Shown piece by piece: positions 43,704-43,774 of a DNA stretch of 43,774 nt. How positions within the stretch are numbered: position 1 is the first letter of the stretch; each line of letters opens with the position of its first letter. Origin of the DNA: an uncultured Mediterranea sp. Its GTDB lineage: Bacteria; Bacteroidota; Bacteroidia; Bacteroidales; Bacteroidaceae. The position numbers were made by a program, and so were the translations under genes. The notes under the pieces are model-generated. The model saw only the letters and a program-made list of their open reading frames with translations, was not told the DNA's origin and did no database searches. The stretch lies in the NCBI GenBank assembly GCA_945879145.1, contig CAMCUZ010000018.1:1-43774 (forward strand), read 5' to 3'.

Positions 43704-43774
43704 ATGCATGTCTATACAGGCAACCTCACTCCCGAGATCAAAGCCAAAGCCAAGAGCAAACTACAGGAATGGTT
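43704..43774 (+). CDS. Unidentified gene, N terminus only
   Basis: An open frame starting with ATG 43704 (MHVYTGNLTPEIKAKAKSKL) and still open at the window end, 23 codons. It contains a Lys/Ala-rich predicted helix. I do not recognise the family; the codon use resembles the neighbours. No clear TAnnTTTG box lies directly upstream. The phased repeat array is 145 bases before it. Confidence 0.5.
   Translation, partial: MHVYTGNLTPEIKAKAKSKLQEW

Overview
The window is a chromosomal segment from a member of the order Bacteroidales, most likely Bacteroides, Phocaeicola, Prevotella or a close relative. Three things support this. The promoters follow the Bacteroidetes sigma-ABfr pattern (TTTG, about 19 bp, then TAnnTTTG). 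The gene order matches blocks I know from that order: thrA-apgM-thrC, DUF1599-DoxX-tpiA-SPOR-folE, pdxJ-exbB-exbD-tonB, and dipeptidyl peptidase IV-lipA. Several families are largely or mainly known from Bacteroidetes (START_2, DUF4494, the extended LptF/LptG permease, the BT_3928-type DoxX protein). Almost everything is core metabolism and housekeeping; I see no prophage, IS element, CRISPR array or defence island.

Layout. 1-307 holds a 23-bp tandem repeat and the lipA terminator. 308-5966 is read leftward: tsaC, a ClC anion channel/transporter with CBS domains, dipeptidyl peptidase IV and lipoyl synthase. 6146-7210 is a rightward Rpn-type PD-(D/E)XK nuclease gene with a heptad repeat. 7290-12724 is the leftward threonine operon thrA-apgM-thrC, preceded by a previously uncalled 23-codon Thr-rich leader peptide and alternative stems (an attenuator), with a possible 41-codon ORF between apgM and thrC. 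12852-13921 is type I asparaginase. 13923-20469 is a leftward operon of aspartate aminotransferase, a TerB/DnaJ protein, a tricorn-like protease and EPSP synthase. 20608-23811 is ribBA and an LptF/LptG permease, followed by a START-like protein (23923-24362).

24438-24845 holds two complete stable-RNA units: elongator tRNA-Met with its own promoter and terminator, and on the other strand a roughly 64-nt candidate small RNA with a near-perfect promoter and intrinsic terminator. 24889-27884 is nadK-dnaG, leftward. 27959-34057 is a seven-gene, nearly gap-free rightward operon (pdxJ, exbB, exbD, tonB, DJ-1/PfpI, ispD, recG), then an M23/LysM peptidase. 35200-40646 runs DUF1599, DoxX, tpiA, SPOR, folE and an M28 peptidase. 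40817-41054 is the remnant of a short-chain dehydrogenase that keeps its promoter. 41055-43359 is the leftward operon DUF4494-yggS-dihydroorotate-dehydrogenase-like. The last 330 bases hold an array of eleven 11-bp-phased half-sites whose orientation flips in the middle, upstream of an unidentified gene cut by the window edge.

How they work together. thrA, apgM and thrC make threonine from aspartate, with ApgM probably standing in for homoserine kinase; the aspartate aminotransferase supplies aspartate. The TonB/ExbB/ExbD trio would energise outer-membrane transport, and the exported peptidases (DPP IV, tricorn-like, M28) fit a peptide-using anaerobe. The most interesting non-textbook items are the small RNA at 24747-24810, the phased array at 43442-43559 and the threonine leader at 12617-12688.
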